From positions 1 to 64,000 of the forward strand of contig DATARD010000357.1 in NCBI GenBank assembly GCA_036264355.1: DNA of 64,000 bases, written 5' to 3'. Positions 61,791 through 64,000 of the stretch are shown in pieces. Under the pieces are notes generated by a model. The model was not told the origin of the DNA. It was given only the letters and a program-made list of their open reading frames with translations, and made no database searches. The stretch is from UBA5704 sp036264355. GTDB taxonomy: Bacteria > Acidobacteriota > Thermoanaerobaculia > Multivoradales > UBA5704. Numbering within the stretch: the stretch's first letter is position 1; each line of letters opens with the position of its first letter. The position numbers and the translations under genes are program-made.

Positions 61791-63239
61791 ATGGACGCCC
61801 GCGCCTTTCTCGCGGCTCTTGCCGAGACCTTCCCGCCGTCGCGGCTGTTCAGCCAGCCGGCGGAGGTGGCGCCTTATGAGTCGGATGCGCTGACCGGGTT
61901 CCGGGCCAGGCCCCGGGCGGTGGTGCTGCCGGAGACGGCGGAGGAGGTGGTCGCGGCGGTGCGGCTGTGCCACCGGGCCGGCGTGCCGTTCGTGGCGCGC
62001 GGCAGCGGCACCAGTCTTTCCGGCGGATCGCTGCCGATCGAGGATGGGTTGTTGATCGGCCTCAACCGGCTGAGCCGCATCCTGCGGCTCGACCCGGAGG
62101 AGCGGCTCGCCGTCGTCCAGCCGGGCGTGGTCAATCTGGACGTCTCCAAGGCCGCGGCGCCGTTCGGCCTCTACTATGCGCCCGATCCGTCCAGCCAGCC
62201 GATCTGCACCATCGGCGGCAACATCGCCTTCAACTCCGGCGGCGCGCACTGCCTCAAGTATGGAATGACGAGCAACCACGTGCTCGGGATCAAGGCCGTG
62301 CTGCCGGACGGCGAGGTCGTCACGCTCGGCGGCGAGAGTCTGGAGGAAGTAGGACCCGATCTCGTGGGCCTGTTCGTCGGCTCGGAAGGGCTGTTCGGCG
62401 TCGCTCTGGAGATCACCCTCCGGCTGCTGCCCAAGCCGGAGCTGTATCGCACGGTCCTGGCCGCCTATGACAGCCTGGGCGCGGCGGGCGATGCCGTGTC
62501 ACAGGTCGTCGCCTCGGGGCTGTTGCCGGGAGCGATGGAGATCATGGACAAGCTGGCGATCGAAGCGGCGGAGGCCGCCGTGCACGCCGGCTATCCGAGC
62601 GAGGCCGCCGCGTTGCTCATCGTCGAGCTGGAGGGAGAGGCGACGCAGGTGGAAGCCGAGCTGGTGAGGCTCATGGCGGTGATCCATGCCTCGGGAGCGT
62701 ACGAGGTGCGGGTCGCGCGCGACGAAGCCGAGCGGATGATGATCTGGAAAGGGCGCAAGAGCGCGTTCTCGGCGGTCGGCCGCCTCAGCCCGGACTACAT
62801 CGTCAACGACGGCGTCGTGCCGCGCAGCCGGTTGGGGCATGCGCTGTCGGAGATCGACCGCCTCAGCGCGGTCCACAACACCCGCGTCGCCAACGTCTTC
62901 CATGCCGGCGACGGCAACCTGCATCCGCTGATCCTGTACAACGGCCGCGAGCCGGGAGCGCTCGAACGCGCCGAAGCGCTGGCCGGCGAGATCCTGCGCC
63001 TGTGCATCCGGCTGGGCGGCTCGATCACCGGCGAGCACGGGGTCGGCATGGAGAAGCGCGACTATCTGCCGGAGATGTTCAATCCCATCGACATGGCGAT
63101 GATGAAGAATCTCCGCGCGGTGATCGATCCCCAGGAGCTGGCGAACCGCGGCAAGATGTTCCCCGGCGGCGAAGCGCCCTCTCTGCGCTTGCATGGTCCA
63201 CACCCGCTGGAGCGCGAAGGAAGGATTTCCCGGGAATGA
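61791..63239 (+). CDS. glcD: FAD-linked oxidase, glycolate oxidase subunit GlcD-like
   Basis: 482 aa. PCMH-type FAD-binding domain: RARPRAVVLPETAEEVVAAVRLCHRAGVPFVARGSGTSLSGGSLP (parts), ICTIGGNIAFNSGGAHCLKYGMTSNHVLG (parts), GSEGLFGV; C-terminal domain with VFHAGDGNLHPLI and GGSITGEHGVGMEKRDYL (catalytic His region). It oxidises glycolate or a similar 2-hydroxyacid. Overlaps the glcE start by 3 bp (ATGA), the usual glcDE order. Confidence 0.92.
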   Translation: MDARAFLAALAETFPPSRLFSQPAEVAPYESDALTGFRARPRAVVLPETAEEVVAAVRLCHRAGVPFVARGSGTSLSGGSLPIEDGLLIGLNRLSRILRLDPEERLAVVQPGVVNLDVSKAAAPFGLYYAPDPSSQPICTIGGNIAFNSGGAHCLKYGMTSNHVLGIKAVLPDGEVVTLGGESLEEVGPDLVGLFVGSEGLFGVALEITLRLLPKPELYRTVLAAYDSLGAAGDAVSQVVASGLLPGAMEIMDKLAIEAAEAAVHAGYPSEAAALLIVELEGEATQVEAELVRLMAVIHASGAYEVRVARDEAERMMIWKGRKSAFSAVGRLSPDYIVNDGVVPRSRLGHALSEIDRLSAVHNTRVANVFHAGDGNLHPLILYNGREPGALERAEALAGEILRLCIRLGGSITGEHGVGMEKRDYLPEMFNPIDMAMMKNLRAVIDPQELANRGKMFPGGEAPSLRLHGPHPLEREGRISRE

Positions 63240-64000
63240 CGCCCGAAGACGTCCAGCAGAGCGTCGCGGCGGCGATCGAATCCGGAGCGCGGCTCCTGCC
63301 ACGCGGCGGCGGCAGCAAGACGGCGCTCTCCACGGCGGCAGACGGCGCATCCACGCTCGATCTCTCAGATCTGTCCGGCGTTCTCGAATATCTCCCCGAG
63401 GAATACACCTTCACAGCGCTTGCCGGCACCCGCGTCAAGGACGTCACCGCACTGCTGGCGGAGAAGTGTCAATATCTCCCGTTCGATCCGCTCCTGGCCG
63501 AGCGCGGTGCCACCCTGGGCGGCTCCGTGGCCGCGGGCGCCAACGGACCGGGACGGCAACGCTACGGCGGAGCGCGCGATTTTCTCCTCGCGGTGCGCTT
63601 CGTGGACGGCGCGGGAAACCTGGTCCGCGGCGGCGCCAAGGTGGTCAAGAACTCGGCCGGTTTCGATCTCCCCAAGCTGATGGTCGGCAGCCTGGGACGT
63701 CTGGGCGTGCTGGTCGAGCTGACCTTCAAAGTCTTTCCCGCTCCGGAAGCCTACGCCACGCTCGCATCGAGCTATCCCAGCCTGGACGCCGCCTTGAAGG
63801 ATGTCGTCCGCCTGAGCCAGTCGCCGCTGGAGCTGCATGCGCTGGATCTGGAACCGGCGGAAACGGGCTGGAGACTTTGGATCCGCCTGGGAGGATTGGT
63901 AGACGCCCTGCCGGCCCGGATCGAAAGGGTACGAGCCTTTCTGTCTGCGGCGCCGGCCGAAACCGTGGACGATCACATCTGGCGCGAGGTGAAGGAGCTT
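63236..64000 (+). CDS. glcE: Glycolate oxidase subunit GlcE-like (3' end outside window)
   Basis: At least 254 residues; the gene continues past the right edge. FAD-binding half-domain: ARLLPRGGGSKTAL, EEYTFTALAGTRVKDV, LGGSVAAGANGPGRQRYGGARDFLLAVRFVDGAGNLVRGG (parts), KVVKNSAGFDLPKLMVGSLGRLGVLVELTFKV (parts). It is the FAD-binding partner of GlcD, coupled by translation. glcF probably follows outside. Confidence 0.9.
   Translation, partial: MTPEDVQQSVAAAIESGARLLPRGGGSKTALSTAADGASTLDLSDLSGVLEYLPEEYTFTALAGTRVKDVTALLAEKCQYLPFDPLLAERGATLGGSVAAGANGPGRQRYGGARDFLLAVRFVDGAGNLVRGGAKVVKNSAGFDLPKLMVGSLGRLGVLVELTFKVFPAPEAYATLASSYPSLDAALKDVVRLSQSPLELHALDLEPAETGWRLWIRLGGLVDALPARIERVRAFLSAAPAETVDDHIWREVKEL

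Overview
The window is high-GC, gene-dense DNA from a diderm bacterium. I infer Acidobacteriota, possibly a Thermoanaerobaculia-like lineage. The reasons are an 'ADOP'-type double-MacB permease, several zf-HC2/helical-repeat proteins, large XRE-HTH/TPR regulators, and a leader of the L1a lanthipeptide type. There is no rRNA or tRNA to prove taxonomy. I see no CRISPR array, transposase or integrase; plasticity shows as decayed duplications, chimeric genes and minisatellites.

Layout. 0-9 kb: a decayed tandem duplication of a secreted protein family of unknown function (copy A intact, copy B frameshifted, copy C intact, plus 3' scraps). Interspersed are a BNR/sortilin-like secreted protein, a GNAT acetyltransferase, a tiny secreted peptide with a repeated WDPLG motif and a zf-HC2/helical-repeat protein. 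9-12 kb: Uma2 nuclease-like protein, aminoglycoside-phosphotransferase-like kinase and acyl-CoA dehydrogenase. 12-18 kb: an overlapping three-gene DNA-processing/defence-type operon (TerB-N/C protein, BrxD-like ATPase, Lhr/BrxHI-like helicase). 18-24.5 kb: M1 aminopeptidase, AAA/DUF4143 ATPase, flavin reductase-like protein, class II Fic AMPylase and an NTF2-like protein. 24.5-28.8 kb: an E1/ThiF-like domain fused to a flavin-dependent halogenase, a companion protein, and a zf-HC2 protein. 28.8-35 kb: an OsmC/GltA chimera, a secreted BNR/Fn3 protein, PlsC, and release factor 3. 35-40 kb: an HTH/zf-HC2 operon facing two paralogous XRE-TPR regulators that flank a secreted Cys-repeat peptide. 40-45.2 kb: a RiPP island with an ADOP permease, a graspetide-type ATP-grasp ligase, its probable 58-aa precursor, a 25-Cys secreted protein and an orphan class I lanthipeptide-like precursor. 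45-46.6 kb: arsenite methyltransferase and MarR regulator sharing a duplicated operator. 46.6-57.7 kb: a purine-catabolic cluster (guanine or 8-oxoguanine deaminase-like, allantoinase, allantoicase, OHCU decarboxylase/HIU hydrolase fusion, urate oxidase, DUF6986-type protein, three-subunit xanthine dehydrogenase). 57.7-64 kb: a DUF3494 pseudogene with an IPTL-CTERM tail, an esterase, a membrane protein, RidA, cytochrome P450 and glcD-glcE (glcE runs off the window).

How it works together: the xanthine dehydrogenase, urate oxidase, HIU hydrolase/OHCU decarboxylase, allantoinase and allantoicase form a continuous route from hypoxanthine/xanthine to ureidoglycolate. The TerB/BrxD/helicase genes overlap by a few bases and must act together on DNA. 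The candidates for something new are the graspetide locus (precursor without microviridin motifs) with its lanthipeptide-like neighbour; the pairing of XRE-TPR or zf-HC2-repeat regulators with small secreted repeat peptides (a possible RRNPPA-like peptide-signalling arrangement); and four unrelated minisatellite arrays that all have a 21-bp (two helical turns, seven codons) period.
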